Origin: Collimonas arenae
GTDB lineage: Bacteria > Pseudomonadota > Gammaproteobacteria > Burkholderiales > Burkholderiaceae_D
Length of the DNA stretch: 64,000 bases
NCBI RefSeq assembly: GCF_001584165.1
Contig: NZ_CP013233.1
Location: 3,108,620 to 3,172,619 of the forward strand
Reading direction: 5' to 3'
Shown: positions 36,746 to 48,353 of the stretch, piece by piece
How the letters are laid out: every line of letters starts with the position of its first letter
How positions within the stretch are numbered: the first letter of the stretch is position 1
Made by a program: the position numbers and the translations under genes
The notes under the pieces: model-generated
Told to the model about the DNA's origin: nothing
The model's database searches: none
Seen by the model: the letters and a program-made list of their open reading frames with translations, nothing else

Positions 36746-37624
36746 TCACTCGATAATCCGCAAGGAATAATCGGTTGCCCGGATATCCTTGGTCAAGCTG
36801 CCGATCGAAATCCGGTCGACCCCGGTTTCGGCAATGGCGCGAACGGTGTCCATATTGATGCCGCCGGAAGCTTCCAGCAATGCCCGGCCCGCATTCAGAT
36901 CGACTGCGTCGCGCATGGAGTCGAGGCTGAAGTTGTCCAGCAGGATCGACGTAGCGCCGGCGCGCAGCGCTTCATCGAGCTGCACCAGGCTTTCCACTTC
37001 AATCTGGATCGTAACGCCGGCATCGAGGCTGAGTGCGGCCTTCATGGCGGCAGAAATGCCGCCTGCGGCGGCGATATGATTTTCCTTGATCAGGATGCCG
37101 TCGTACAAGGCCAGCCGCTGGTTGTGGCCGCCGCCGACGCGCACCGCGTATTTCTGCGCCAGACGCAAGCCCGGCAAGGTCTTGCGCGTATCGAGGATAT
37201 GCGCCTTGGTGTGGGCAATCGCGTTGACGTATACACGAGTAGCACTGGCTACGCCGGACAACAGCTGCAGGAAATTCAAAGCGCCGCGCTCGCCGGTCAG
37301 CAAAGCCCGGGCCGGGCCGTCGATGATGCAAACTTCACTGTCGGCGCTCATCAGGTCGCCCTCGGCATAACGCCACTCGATGCGGATGCCGGCGTCGAGT
37401 TGCTGCATCACGGCTTCAAACCAGGGCGCGCCGCATAGCACGGCTTGTTCACGTACGATCACCCTCGCCCGCACTTGCTCCTGCGCAGGAACCAGCTTGC
37501 CGGTCAGGTCGCCGCTGCCGACATCTTCAGCCAATGCAGCGCGGATATTGTTGTCGAAGGCCGCTTGCAATGCAGCGTCAAAAGGTGCGAAACGATTTTC
37601 CAAGTTGCTGATAGATGTACTCAT
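36746..37624 (-). CDS. nadC: Nicotinate-nucleotide pyrophosphorylase (carboxylating)
   Basis: 292-residue enzyme joining quinolinate with PRPP to give nicotinate mononucleotide. Family blocks: [15 protein letters not shown] near residue 35, [17 protein letters not shown] near residue 108, [12 protein letters not shown] near residue 140, [20 protein letters not shown] near residue 165, and [21 protein letters not shown] near residue 250. The ATG overlaps the nadA stop, so translation is coupled. Confidence 0.96.
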   Translation of the reverse strand: MSTSISNLENRFAPFDAALQAAFDNNIRAALAEDVGSGDLTGKLVPAQEQVRARVIVREQAVLCGAPWFEAVMQQLDAGIRIEWRYAEGDLMSADSEVCIIDGPARALLTGERGALNFLQLLSGVASATRVYVNAIAHTKAHILDTRKTLPGLRLAQKYAVRVGGGHNQRLALYDGILIKENHIAAAGGISAAMKAALSLDAGVTIQIEVESLVQLDEALRAGATSILLDNFSLDSMRDAVDLNAGRALLEASGGINMDTVRAIAETGVDRISIGSLTKDIRATDYSLRIIE

Positions 37625-38760
37625 GCTGGGCCGATTCCTGAAAACAGTTTTTGTTCTTGCGCCAGATCGCTGGACGGGCGCACATTGGCTTTGCGTTGCG
37701 CTGCAAAGTCGAGCATGCGGTCGATACAGACGACAGCCTTGCGGCCAATCTCTGCGTCAACATGGATTTCATTGCTGCCGGATTCCAGTACATCGGCCAG
37801 GTTCTGCAAGCCGTTCATCGCCATCCACGGGCAATGCGCGCAGCTCTTGCAGGTGGCGCTGTTGCCGGCAGTCGGCGCATCGATGAAACGCTTGCGGGGC
37901 GCCGCCATCCGCATCTTGTGCAGAATGCCATTGTCGGTCGCAACGATGAATTCGTCGGCATCGAGGTTTTGCGCCGCAGTGATCAGTTGCGTGGTCGAAC
38001 CAACCACATCGGCTTGCGCCACCACTGCTTCCGGCGACTCCGGATGAACCAGGACCTTGGCGTTAGGATGCTGTTGACGCAGCAGTTCCAGTTCAACGCC
38101 CTTGAATTCGTCATGCACCAGGCAAGAGCCTTGCCACAACAGCATGTCGGCGCCGGTCTGTTTCTGGATGTAGCCGCCGAGGTGTTTGTCCGGCGCCCAC
38201 AGGATCTTCTTGCCCTGCGCGTGCAGGTGGGCGACGATGTCGAGCCCGATTGAGGAAGTGACCATCCAGTCGGCACGCGCTTTGACTGCAGCGCTGGTAT
38301 TGGCGTACACCACTACGGTGCGATCCGGATGGGCATCGCAAAAAGCGGAAAACTCATCGGCCGGGCAACCCAGGTCAAGTGAACAGGTGGCGTCAAGATC
38401 GGGCATCAGCACGCGTTTGTGCGGGCTGAGGATTTTCGAGGTCTCGCCCATGAACTTGACGCCGGCCACCACCAGCGTCTTGGCTGGATGGTCGCGGCCG
38501 AAACGCGCCATTTCCAGCGAATCGGAAACGCAACCGCCGGTCTCCTCCGCCAGGTCCTGCAGATCGGCATCGACATAGTAGTGCGCCACCAGCACGGCTT
38601 GCTGTTCTTTCAACAAGCGCTTGATGCGCTCTTTAAGCGCGATTTTCTGTTCTGGCGAAGGGACGTCAGGGACGCGAGCCCAGGCATGAGCGGTACAGCT
38701 ATTGCCTAGGTCCATTTGCGGCCGCTCGAATTCAACGGTTTTGATGGCTTGGGTTTGCAT
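37621..38760 (-). CDS. nadA: Quinolinate synthase
   Basis: 379-residue [4Fe-4S] enzyme condensing iminoaspartate with dihydroxyacetone phosphate to quinolinate. Cluster cysteines are visible in [15 protein letters not shown] near residue 75, in DLGCPADEF near residue 130 (flanking), and in [13 protein letters not shown] near residue 315. [15 protein letters not shown] near residue 97 and [19 protein letters not shown] near residue 240 are family blocks. First gene of the nadA-nadC unit. Iminoaspartate comes from NadB, encoded at 24455. Confidence 0.96.
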   Translation of the reverse strand: MQTQAIKTVEFERPQMDLGNSCTAHAWARVPDVPSPEQKIALKERIKRLLKEQQAVLVAHYYVDADLQDLAEETGGCVSDSLEMARFGRDHPAKTLVVAGVKFMGETSKILSPHKRVLMPDLDATCSLDLGCPADEFSAFCDAHPDRTVVVYANTSAAVKARADWMVTSSIGLDIVAHLHAQGKKILWAPDKHLGGYIQKQTGADMLLWQGSCLVHDEFKGVELELLRQQHPNAKVLVHPESPEAVVAQADVVGSTTQLITAAQNLDADEFIVATDNGILHKMRMAAPRKRFIDAPTAGNSATCKSCAHCPWMAMNGLQNLADVLESGSNEIHVDAEIGRKAVVCIDRMLDFAAQRKANVRPSSDLAQEQKLFSGIGPA

Positions 38761-39048
38761 GACAGTGATGGCTACTGTAGGTAAATGAATGTGGTGCGCT
38801 AAGAGCGCAATGATACGACAGAAGGCAGGACAAGATATTTGAGGCGCGCTTTATCCTGTTTGGACTCGGACCGGAATTTTACCGTCATCTTTGGAAGCAG
38901 GTGTCAACATTACCTTATTGCAAGCTGGAATGAACTCCCGTACTATCATTTAACAATTGTCATAAAAGGCTGTAACTGAAAAGCCGCCGGGCAACTGATT
39001 GGAAAAGCTCCGGCATTTTCAGGGCAAAGATAAGAACACAGGGACATC

Positions 39049-39641
39049 ATGATCATTTTTGACAAGACCGAACAAGGCCGCGCTGAAATCGCCACCCGTG
39101 GCCAAACTGTCGGACCGCGCCTGCGCACATTGCTGCTGCTGGTAGACGGGAAGACTGCCGATGATGAACTGCTGAGGAAGGTGGCGGGCCTGGGTCTTGG
39201 GCAAGAGCATCTGGATGAGCTGCTGCAGGCCGGCCTGATCCAGATCAGCAGCAGTCCCGCTACACATGCCGCAGCGCCCATAGCAACAGCCAGCATTACC
39301 ACGACAACGCCCCCGCTGCGCCTGCTGCGACAGCAAGCACACCAAAAACAGCAGCAGTGGGTACAGCGCTTTCTGCAGAACAGATTTTGCCGCCAGGGCA
39401 AACCCAGTTCGAAGCGATTTATCATTTTTACAACGATACAATCAAAAGCATGATCGGCCTGCGCGGCTACGGCCTGCAACTGAAAGTCGAACGCGCCAGC
39501 AGCGTCCAGGATTTCCGTGAACTGCGTCAGGCCTACCTGGAAGCCGTGCTCAAGTCCAAGGGTGAAGAAATTGCCCGTAGCCTGCGTGGCCGGCTCGATC
39601 AGTTGCTATACCTCGGCGAGCGCGGACCGACCGGCGTGTAG
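39049..39641 (+). pseudogene. Conserved hypothetical protein, broken by an apparent 1-base deletion
   Basis: The first frame gives MIIFDKTEQGRAEIATRGQTVGPRLRTLLLLVDG (a helical, winged-helix-like N-domain) to a Ala/Thr/Pro linker. From the C-run 39310-39314 the sense continues one frame over: PAAPAATASTPKTAAVGTALSAEQILPPGQTQFEAIYHFYNDTIKSMIG ... LGERGPTGV. Adding one C to the run joins both into about 197 residues with an Ala/Pro-rich hinge. I recall no function for this family. Followed by a terminator at 39687. Confidence 0.7.
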
Positions 39642-39686
39642 ACCGAACCCATCGAATATGCAACGGTGGGCAGCACCAGCGGACAT

Positions 39687-39726
39687 AAAAAAAGCGTGGC
39701 GGAAAATCTCCGGCACGCTTTTTTTC
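39687..39726. terminator. Bidirectional terminator between convergent genes
   Basis: AAAAAAGCGTG..CGG / CCG..CACGCTTTTTT with a short loop, A-run on the left and T-run on the right. It serves both the 39049 gene and the ABC-F gene. Confidence 0.9.
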
Positions 39727-39761
39727 ACACTGTGCGCTAACCTTTTGCGCCGTGCTCCGAC

Positions 39762-41362
39762 TTATTCAATACCCTGGCTGCTCAGGTAATCCTCATAGCT
39801 GCCCTGGAAATCGACCACTTCGTTTTCCTTGACTTCCAGCACCCGGGTCGCCAGCGACGATACGAATTCGCGGTCATGCGAAACGAAGATCAGCGTGCCG
39901 GCATATTTTTCCAGCGCGATGTTGAGCGATTCGATCGATTCCATATCCATGTGATTGGTCGGTTCGTCGAGCAGCAACACATTATGGCGGCCCAGCATCA
40001 GCTTGCCGTACATCATGCGCCCCTTCTCGCCACCAGACAGCACCTTGACCGACTTCTTGACATCGTCGCCGCTGAACAGCAGGCGGCCCAGGCTGGAACG
40101 CACGGCTTGGTCATCGTCGCCTTCCTGGGTCCACTGGCCCATCCAGTCGGTCAGTGTCTTGTCGGTCGCGAAATCTTCGGTTGGATCCTGCGGCATGTAG
40201 CCGACGTTGGCGTTTTCCGCCCACTTGACCAAACCGCTGTCGGCTTCGAGGCCGGCGATATCGGCGCCGCCGATGCTGCGCAACAGCGTGGTCTTACCGG
40301 CGCCGTTGGCGCCGATGATCGCGATCTTCTCGCCAGCTTCAACCATGATGTTGAAATTCTTGAAAATCGGCCGGTCGTAAGTCTTGCTGATGCTTTGCAC
40401 TTCAACCGCCAGACGATGCAACTTCTTCTCGCCGTCGAAACGCACGAAAGGATTGGCACGGCTGGATGGCTTGACATCCTCGACCTTGATTTTTTCGATC
40501 TGCTTGGCACGCGAAGTCGCCTGGCGCGCCTTCGATTTGTTGGCCGAGAAGCGGCGCACGAAATCCTGCAGTTCCGCGACCTTGTCCTTGGCCTTGGCAT
40601 TCGCCGACAACTGCTGCGCCCGCGCTTGCGAGGAAGCCAGCATGTAGTCGTCGTAATTGCCCGGATAAACCTTCAATGTGCCGTAGTCCATGTCGGCCAT
40701 GTGGGTACAGACCTGGTTCAGGAAGTGGCGATCATGGGAAATGATGATCATCGTGGAGTTGCGCTGGTTCAGCACATCTTCCAGCCAGCGGATGGTATTG
40801 ATGTCGAGGTTGTTGGTCGGTTCGTCGAGCAACAGGATATCCGGATTTGAGAACAGCGCCTGCGCCAGCAACACGCGCAGCTTCCAGCCCGGCGCAACAT
40901 TGCTCATCGGCCCCTGGTGCTGTTCGATCGCCACACCCACACCCAGCAACAGCTCGCCAGCGCGCGCTTCAGCTGTATAGCCGTCGTATTCGGCAAAGCG
41001 TGCTTCCAGGTCGGCGGCCTTCATGTAGTCGTCGTCGGTTGCATCCGGATTAGCGTAGATTGCATCGCGCTCGGACATCGCAGCCCACATTTCGGTATGC
41101 CCATCATCACCACATCCAGCACGCGCATCTCTTCGAATGCAAACTGGTCTTGGCGCAATTTACCCAGGCGTTCGTTCGGATCGAGCATCACGTTGCCAGC
41201 CGACGGCTCCAGGTCGCCGCCCAGAATCTTCATGAACGTGGACTTGCCGCAGCCGTTCGCGCCGATCAAACCGTAGCGATTGCCGTCGCCGAATTTGACG
41301 GAAATGTTTTCAAACAGCGGCTTGGGGCCGAACTGCATCGTGATATTTGCGGTGGAGAGCAT
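39762..41362 (-). pseudogene. ABC-F family ATPase (YbiT-like), broken by an apparent 1-base deletion
   Basis: About 533 residues if repaired, the length of YbiT. ABC-F proteins act on the ribosome without membrane domains. N-terminal piece (41362-41021): [21 protein letters not shown], Walker [11 protein letters not shown]-terminal piece (41090-39762): [26 protein letters not shown], the inter-domain linker, second Walker [26 protein letters not shown], and [13 protein letters not shown]. Between them the sequence reads MMGIPKCG where the family has MMGHTEMW; restoring one base (GGC CAT instead of GGC AT, near 41100-41102) repairs the frame. As given, the first ATPase half is cut short. Confidence 0.88.
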
Positions 41363-41607
41363 CTTAAAATTAAACTTTTCTTAATTAAATCAGTAGTTTA
41401 TGGTGCAGCCCAGCATTATACACCACAGACAAATATCCACTGAATAGCTCTATATAAAACAACGACTTACCACTGCATATCCCATAAAATCAGTCACCCG
41501 GAAGATTGGTAAAAGTACCGAAATACTGTCACCAAGGCAGAACAGATACCCGGCTCTCTGTCCTGCCTGCGGGCTTTGGCGCATCGTTTAGCGCATCATT
41601 TTGCTCA

Positions 41608-42519
41608 TCAATTGCCGGCGATCATCGACGCCGTCAGATGACCTACTTCCGCCAGCGCCACCTCGCGCGTCGCAGCGTTGGCCTTGGTTCCGGTCAGATA
41701 GCTGGCCACCAGCACCGGCGCACGGTTCGGCGGAAACAGGACGCCGATATCGTTGGTTGAGCCATGGGAGCCTGAACCGGTCTTGTCCGCCACGCGCCAG
41801 CCGGACGGCAGCAATGCGCGCAGGCGCTTGTCGCCTGTTTTATTAGCGAGCAACCAATTTGTCAGTTGCTCGCGCGAGCCTGGGGCCAAAGCCGTTCCCA
41901 GCACCAGTTGGCGCATCGTGGACAACATCGCCTTAGGCGATGTCGTATCGCGCGGATCACCCGGCGTCGACTCGTTCAAGTCCGGCTCGATGCGGTCGAG
42001 GCGGGTTACCTTATCGTCCAGTGAACGAAGATAAGCCGTCAGCAAAGATGGGCCGCCGAAGCTGTGCAGCAACAGGTTGGCAGCTGTGTTGTCGCTCAGC
42101 GTGATGGCAGCCTCGCACAGTTCTGCCACCGACATGCCATCGCCACCGACATGTTTCTCGGTAACAGGGGAATAAGACATCAGGTCAGCAGCATTGAAAC
42201 GGATGCGCCGCGTCAGTTGCTCCTGGCCCAGGTCTACGCGTTTTAGCGTGAACCCCGCCGCCAGCAGCTTGAAAGTGCTGCACATCGGAAACCGTTCGTC
42301 GCCGCGATAAGAGTGCGCCAGCCCAGTTTGGGTATCGAGGATAGCGACACCAAGCCGGCCACCGCTTTGCGCTTCTATCTGACGCATTTTTTTAACGAAT
42401 GAATCGGAATCGGATTTGACCTGACCTACCGAAGAGGCCCAGGATTTCTGTATATGCCCGCCCACGAGCAATGCTCCGATGCCCGCTGCCAGGTTTCCCG
42501 CAAACTGACGTCTTTTCAT
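41608..42519 (-). CDS. Class A beta-lactamase with a Tat-type signal
   Basis: 303-residue periplasmic serine beta-lactamase. The N-terminus MKRRQFAGNLAAGIGALLVGG carries a twin-arginine motif followed by a hydrophobic stretch. Active-site elements: STFK (nucleophile Ser70 and Lys73), SDN (Ser130), EPDLNE (Glu166 and Asn170), and KTGSG (Lys234). It resembles L2/PenA-type chromosomal enzymes of environmental betaproteobacteria. The divergent AmpR-like gene and a strong palindrome between them suggest inducible expression. Confidence 0.94.
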   Translation of the reverse strand: MKRRQFAGNLAAGIGALLVGGHIQKSWASSVGQVKSDSDSFVKKMRQIEAQSGGRLGVAILDTQTGLAHSYRGDERFPMCSTFKLLAAGFTLKRVDLGQEQLTRRIRFNAADLMSYSPVTEKHVGGDGMSVAELCEAAITLSDNTAANLLLHSFGGPSLLTAYLRSLDDKVTRLDRIEPDLNESTPGDPRDTTSPKAMLSTMRQLVLGTALAPGSREQLTNWLLANKTGDKRLRALLPSGWRVADKTGSGSHGSTNDIGVLFPPNRAPVLVASYLTGTKANAATREVALAEVGHLTASMIAGN

Positions 42520-42554
42520 ACTTTACCTCTGAGGTTGATGAACAAGGCATCGAC

Positions 42555-42575
42555 GATAACTTCGTTAAAGTTATC
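42555..42575. promoter_or_regulatory. Candidate LysR/AmpR-type operator between beta-lactamase and regulator
   Basis: Perfect inverted repeat with arms GATAACTT and AAGTTATC around CGTTA, 35 bases from the beta-lactamase start and about 60 from the regulator start. TACAAT at 42584-42589 could be the regulator's -10 box, placing the palindrome for autorepression and divergent activation. Confidence 0.6.
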
Positions 42576-42635
42576 TTTCAAGCTACAATATCCAAGTGCA
42601 CCAATAAGAAAAACTATCCCATCTGGAGTAACTGC

Positions 42636-43495
42636 ATGCATCTGCCCTTGAACGCATTGCGCGCTTTCGAAGTCTCGGCGCGCTTCCTTAGCTTTACCCG
42701 CGCCGCCGCCGAGCTGAATGTCACGCAGGCGGCGATCAGCCAACAGGTCAAGAATCTTGAGGAGAGAATGGGCGTCCAGCTGTTCCGCAGGCTGCCGCGC
42801 GGGCTGGTGCTAACTGATGAAGGCATTGCCTTGCTGCCGGTGCTGGCTGAATCGTTCGGCCGCATCGCCGCCGTCCTGCAGCAGTTCGAAGACGGCCGTT
42901 TCCGTGAAGTACTGACGGTGGGCGCGGTCGGCACATTTGCGGTCGGCTGGCTGATCCCGCGCCTGCGCGATTTCCAGCAAGCCCACCCGTTCGTTGATTT
43001 GCGCCTGCTGACCAACAATAACCGGGTCGACATTGCCGGCGAAGGCCTCGACTACGCGATCCGCTTCGGCGATGGCGCCTGGCACGGCACCGAAGCGGAA
43101 GCCCTGCTGGTCGCCCCGCTATCGCCAATGTGCTCGCCGGCCATCGCCGCCTGCCTGCGCGATCCGGCCGACCTCGCCGGACAAGTGCTGCTGCGCTCAT
43201 ACCGGGCCGACGAATGGGCCAGCTGGTTCGCCGCCGCCAACCAACCCTGCCCTTGCTGAGAGGCAGCGTGTTCGATTCGTCGCTGACGATGGCGGAAGCC
43301 GCCGCCCAAGGCGCCGGCGTAGCCCTGCTGCCAACCCTGATGTTCACCCGCGAACTCCAGCAAGGCCGCCTGGTACAGCCATTCAACATCGAAATCGCCA
43401 GCGGCAACTACTGGCTCACGCGTCTCAAGTCAAAGCAGATGACACCAGCCATGCAGGTGTTCCGGGAATGGCTGCTCAAGACGACCAGCATCTAA
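42636..43495 (+). pseudogene. AmpR-like LysR regulator, broken by an apparent 1-base deletion
   Basis: About 286 residues if repaired. MHLPLNALRAFEVSARFLSFTRAAAELNVTQAAISQ is the AmpR/GcvA-type N-terminal HTH. The first frame ends at 43259 after WFAAANQPCPC; the neighbouring frame continues LPLLRGSVFDSSLTMAEAA ... FREWLLKTTSI to 43495. One extra C in the CCC run at about 43239-43241 (CAA CCC CTG CCC) restores continuity. GGAG lies eight bases before ATG 42636. Probable regulator of the divergent beta-lactamase. As written it lacks the last quarter of the effector domain. Confidence 0.85.
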
Positions 43496-43503
43496 ACCCA
43501 AAA

Positions 43504-43560
43504 TTAGCAAAATTAGGGTCAGAGCAAAATTAGAGAAATTAGGGTCAGAGTCAAATTAAT
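43504..43560. repeat. Short tandem repeat with TTAGGGTCAGAG motif
   Basis: AAATTAGGGTCAGAG occurs at 43510-43524 and 43536-43550, a 26-base period, each preceded by AAAATTAG and the second followed by TCAAATTAAT. The motif resembles sequences I associate with REP/IS200-like transposase remnants. No transposase is present. Confidence 0.5.
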
Positions 43561-43601
43561 TGCAAGCTGCCGGCACGCGCGTAACCGGCAGAGCAATGCA
43601 A

Positions 43602-45022
<1,421 letters not shown>

Positions 45023-45025
45023 CTA

Positions 45026-45475
45026 TCAACGGTCTTCGGAAATCTCGGCCCAGCAATTCGGGGTTTCGTGCAGCACCAGTTTTTGCAGGTGCAGGCCGGT
45101 GCCGTAGTGATCCTTGTACGCGGCCTTGAGGATATCGTATGCAGTGCGCGCCAGGTTTTCGACGGTCGGTATGCGATCGATAATGACGGTTTTGTGATTC
45201 GGCAGCGTCGCCAGGAAATCGCGCACTGCCGTGTCTTTTTCGTAGACCAGGAAAGCATGGTCCCAGACATCCACCAGATGCTGCTTGGCCAGTGTCTTGA
45301 TGTCCGAGAAATCCATGATCATGCCGTTGTCGGAACTGCCCTCGACTTCGATGACGGCGCCGACCAGCGTGATTTCCAGCGTATAGCGATGGCCGTGCAG
45401 ATTGCGGCACTGGCTCTTGTGATCGGGAATCCGGTGGCCGGCGTCAAATTCGAGTTTGCGGGTGATGGTAAGCAT
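45026..45475 (-). CDS. queD: 6-carboxy-5,6,7,8-tetrahydropterin synthase
   Basis: 149-residue PTPS-family enzyme of queuosine biosynthesis. Zn-binding histidines lie in FDAGHRIPD near residue 13 and LHGHRYTLEITL near residue 30. The catalytic Cys is in SQCRNLHGH, and WDHAFLVYEKD near residue 72 is the usual active-site Asp-His segment. It follows queE by 34 bases, so these two steps toward 7-deazaguanine are co-expressed. queC is not in the window. Confidence 0.94.
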   Translation of the reverse strand: MLTITRKLEFDAGHRIPDHKSQCRNLHGHRYTLEITLVGAVIEVEGSSDNGMIMDFSDIKTLAKQHLVDVWDHAFLVYEKDTAVRDFLATLPNHKTVIIDRIPTVENLARTAYDILKAAYKDHYGTGLHLQKLVLHETPNCWAEISEDR

Positions 45476-45509
45476 AAATAATGGGTTCTCAATAAAATCT
45501 GAAATCGGT

Positions 45510-46145
45510 TCAAGGAATCTGCAGCAGCTTGTGGGTCTGCAAGCTCAACTTCCATTTCGGATTGCGCTTGCAGGTTTCGATCGCCAACTCCAGATTGTGC
45601 GCCAGTTGCGGGCCATCCATTGCCTGCACATAGAAATGTTCGAAATCAAGCGATTCGTATGCAGCCAGCGATTGGCCGATTTGCGGAATCACCACTTTCA
45701 ACTCATTGCCCTTGCGCAGCTTCAACACCGAACCCATCTTCGGACTGACGCAAATCCAATCAATACCAGACGGCGGCTCCAGCGTGCCATTGGTCTCGAT
45801 CGCAATCTCGAAACCTGCTGCATGCATGCTGTCGATCAGCGCAGCATCCAGCTGCAGCAAGGGTTCACCGCCGGTGAACACGACGAATTTGCTGGCAGCG
45901 TAGGTAGCCGGCCACAATGCATTGATCGTTTGCGCCAGCGATTCGCCATCCTTGAACTTGCCGCCGCCCTCGCCGTCTGTACCAACAAAATCGGTATCGC
46001 AAAATTGGCACACCGCGCTGCTGCGATCTTCTTCGCGGCCAGTCCACAGATTGCAGCCGCTGAAGCGGCAAAACACTGCAGGACGGCCGGCGTGGGTGCC
46101 CTCGCCTTGCAATGTGTAAAAAATTTCCTTGATGCTGTAGGTCAC
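45510..46145 (-). CDS. queE: 7-carboxy-7-deazaguanine synthase
   Basis: 211-residue radical SAM enzyme converting carboxytetrahydropterin to carboxydeazaguanine. The cluster motif is the atypical CX14CX2C: GCNLWTG with Cys near residue 31, then AVCQFCDTDFVG. The SAM-binding FTGGEPLLQ is near residue 88. Start is GTG at 46145 (TYSIKEIFYTLQGEGTHAG follows); no in-frame ATG lies nearby. Upstream of queD on the same strand. Confidence 0.94.
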   Translation of the reverse strand: MTYSIKEIFYTLQGEGTHAGRPAVFCRFSGCNLWTGREEDRSSAVCQFCDTDFVGTDGEGGGKFKDGESLAQTINALWPATYAASKFVVFTGGEPLLQLDAALIDSMHAAGFEIAIETNGTLEPPSGIDWICVSPKMGSVLKLRKGNELKVVIPQIGQSLAAYESLDFEHFYVQAMDGPQLAHNLELAIETCKRNPKWKLSLQTHKLLQIP

Positions 46146-46387
46146 GGCGCTTCTCGCATAGTTTCGTCAGCCTCGGCTATCCGCCTGGATATCGGGTTAG
46201 ACACAGTCAATACTCGCAGTTTTTCGTCGTTTTCACTATCAAAAACAACGTTTTTTGCTGGTGTGGGAGATAGGTCGAGTAGCAGGAAAGCCGCTTTTCT
46301 GCCAAAAATCCTCGGCAATTTTCGACCCAACCCTCAATTTTAGCGCAAAACGGCTATTTCCGCGTTACCAAGACCGGATCCGAAATC

Positions 46388-46963
46388 TCAGGACTGTAGC
46401 GGCCAGCGTGCCAGTGTCACGTGGCGGCTACGTCCAAGCAGGCTGTGCACCAGCGCAAATTCTTGCACCGTCCAACGGATAGACTCGACGACACGTGGCG
46501 GAACCCTATACTTGTTGTACAACAAAGTGATGTGAGGCGTGTAATGCGAATTTGCGCTTCTGATGCCCGCTTTTTGCAAGACTTTGACGAGCGTCCGCTG
46601 GAACGCTGTCAACGTTGCATTGCTATCGCTATCCCCATCGCCGCCCACCAGAACCAAAGGGTAATTGCGCGGCCGGCCATGGAAACTCACCACACGTTCA
46701 AACACCACATCGAACGGCTCCGCCCTGACGTTTGCCGCTGCGCTCATCGCGGTAGCAACGACATCCTGAGGCAACTCTAGGTAATCGCCCAGGTGGCTCA
46801 AGGTGACATGCACGCGGTCGACGCCGATCAAGCGGCCTGTGAGTCCCAACTCCTCCCGCAGCAGCCGGCCCTGCCTGACGATGGCAGTCCCTGCGTCGGC
46901 AGCGGGGATCAGCGCAAAGAACAGGCGATCTGTCGGCCGCGGCGGCGCATCGAAACCTGGCAA
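46388..46963 (-). CDS. thpR: 2'-5' RNA ligase family protein (RNA 2',3'-cyclic phosphodiesterase, ThpR-like)
   Basis: 191 residues from a TTG start. The two HxTx catalytic motifs of the 2H phosphoesterase family are HVTLSHLG near residue 52 and HITLLYNKY near residue 145. RPTDRLFFALIP near residue 8 is the standard beginning. The start is suspicious: a run of seven T precedes it, and with eight T the frame would continue to ATG at about 46986 (MHEQFF-), so the 5' end may carry a one-base error. Cellular role of the family is not well defined. Confidence 0.85.
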   Translation of the reverse strand: MPGFDAPPRPTDRLFFALIPAADAGTAIVRQGRLLREELGLTGRLIGVDRVHVTLSHLGDYLELPQDVVATAMSAAANVRAEPFDVVFERVVSFHGRPRNYPLVLVGGDGDSDSNATLTAFQRTLVKVLQKAGIRSANSHYTPHITLLYNKYRVPPRVVESIRWTVQEFALVHSLLGRSRHVTLARWPLQS

Positions 46964-47108
46964 AAAAACTGTTCATGCATATGGCGTACGCCTTCGCGAA
47001 ACAGACGACATGAAAGAAAAGGAATATTAGTTTACGCTTTTCTCGCGCAGCGACGGCAGGCATCAGAAATCCTACTTACACAAGATCGGCCATATGCAAC
47101 CCCGCATA

Positions 47109-48140
47109 CTAGAAATCGATCAGGAAACCCGCTCCAATGGATTTTTGTGAATAGTTGTAATCGATCAGGCTTTCGCCATAACCGGAAAACAGGTGCACGT
47201 ACCCCTTCAGGTTAGTCGTAACCGGAAATGCCCAGCTCGCGTCAAGCGCACCGTGTCCAGTCTGGAAATTGCGCCGCGCAAGCAATGAGTACTCGTAACC
47301 GTCCTGACGATATGTGGCGCGCACATCACCGTGCCCCATGTAGTCAACAATGTCGATATTGTCGTTGTTCGCTACCGCATTATCCAGCCGCTTCCAGATT
47401 CTGGCCGACAGGGCCAGGTTGCCGTATTCGGCGCCCAGCTCAGTATAGAAGCGGTTCCAGCTGCGCGATAACGTCGAGGATTGGCCGTTGGACTGATGCA
47501 CCAGTCCAACATTGAGATAGCGCAAATTGAAATCGCCGATACCGGCATGCAATGGCAGCACCGCGATCAGTTCGGGCTGGTAATTGGTTTCGCGAAACGG
47601 GCTGGAATTGGCGCGGTTGTAGGCTTGCCAAAAGCTTTGCTGGGTATAGGCTAGCCACAGGTCAACCGGACTATTGGCGATATCTTCCGCCATCTTCATC
47701 TTGAAACTGAGTTGATATGTCAGCTCAGTGCGCTGCGGCTTGAGCCCATTGGCCTCACCATTGGCGAACGGCGCGTCATTGGTCGACGTGCTGTAATTCG
47801 CCAGCAGCACATAATTGTTCAAATAGGATTTCAGCGCGAACACGCCGCGCTTGGAATCCGGATCAAGCTCCCAACGTTGCACCGTCTGCGAAATCGGTGA
47901 TGCACTCGGCTTTGCTGCGACAACCGCCGATGGCGGCACAATTGGCGCAACGTTGGCTTCGACGGCAGGAACCGGCGCTTCCGCCGTTGCCTTGGCCAAG
48001 GCATCAAAGCATCCCAGGCGCGCACTGGCGTCTGCCAAAGCTGAGCAATGCGCCAACTGCTGCTCCAACTCGCCTGCATGCGATAATGCCGAGGAAACGC
48101 AAGCTAGGGAAAACAGGATTTTTTTTATGTTCTTTGTCAT
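47109..48140 (-). CDS. pldA: Outer membrane phospholipase A
   Basis: 343 residues: signal peptide MTKNIKKILFSLACVSSALSHA, an Ala/Pro-rich linker, then a beta-barrel domain from about residue 95. The catalytic His and Ser are in HQSNGQSSTLSRSWNR near residue 210, equivalent to E. coli OMPLA His142/Ser144 with Asn156 in SRSWNR. YTQQSFWQAYN and SPFRETNYQPE are family blocks. It ends in the aromatic residue Phe, as expected for a barrel. Acts on outer-leaflet phospholipids as a calcium-dependent dimer. Confidence 0.94.
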   Translation of the reverse strand: MTKNIKKILFSLACVSSALSHAGELEQQLAHCSALADASARLGCFDALAKATAEAPVPAVEANVAPIVPPSAVVAAKPSASPISQTVQRWELDPDSKRGVFALKSYLNNYVLLANYSTSTNDAPFANGEANGLKPQRTELTYQLSFKMKMAEDIANSPVDLWLAYTQQSFWQAYNRANSSPFRETNYQPELIAVLPLHAGIGDFNLRYLNVGLVHQSNGQSSTLSRSWNRFYTELGAEYGNLALSARIWKRLDNAVANNDNIDIVDYMGHGDVRATYRQDGYEYSLLARRNFQTGHGALDASWAFPVTTNLKGYVHLFSGYGESLIDYNYSQKSIGAGFLIDF

Positions 48141-48199
48141 GGTAATTTCAAAAAAACTACGCGACCATCGGCACGACAGTCGCATTCCAAGAAACCAAT

Positions 48200-48226
48200 A
48201 AAAAGCCCGCATTCACGCGGGCTTTC
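48200..48226 (-). terminator. GCCCGC hairpin terminator
   Basis: AAAAAGCCCGC / GCGGGCTTT with an ATTCAC loop. On minus it ends the small membrane protein gene at 48354. Its sequence is nearly the same as the guaA terminator at 50625. Confidence 0.75.
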
Positions 48227-48353
48227 AGAAACTTTTTACTTTTTTTCCATTGGAAATATCAAGCACCCAGCATTTAATTAGCCTTTACGCTCGGCGCTAT
48301 CGCAAATACCGTCGCCAGTTTTTTGAACGTTGATCCCAAGCGATAGCATTGAC

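Noticed and set aside
46146..46387. preQ1 riboswitch upstream of queE
   Set aside because: No H-type pseudoknot pattern could be recognised by eye; the queE and queD genes can be regulated otherwise.
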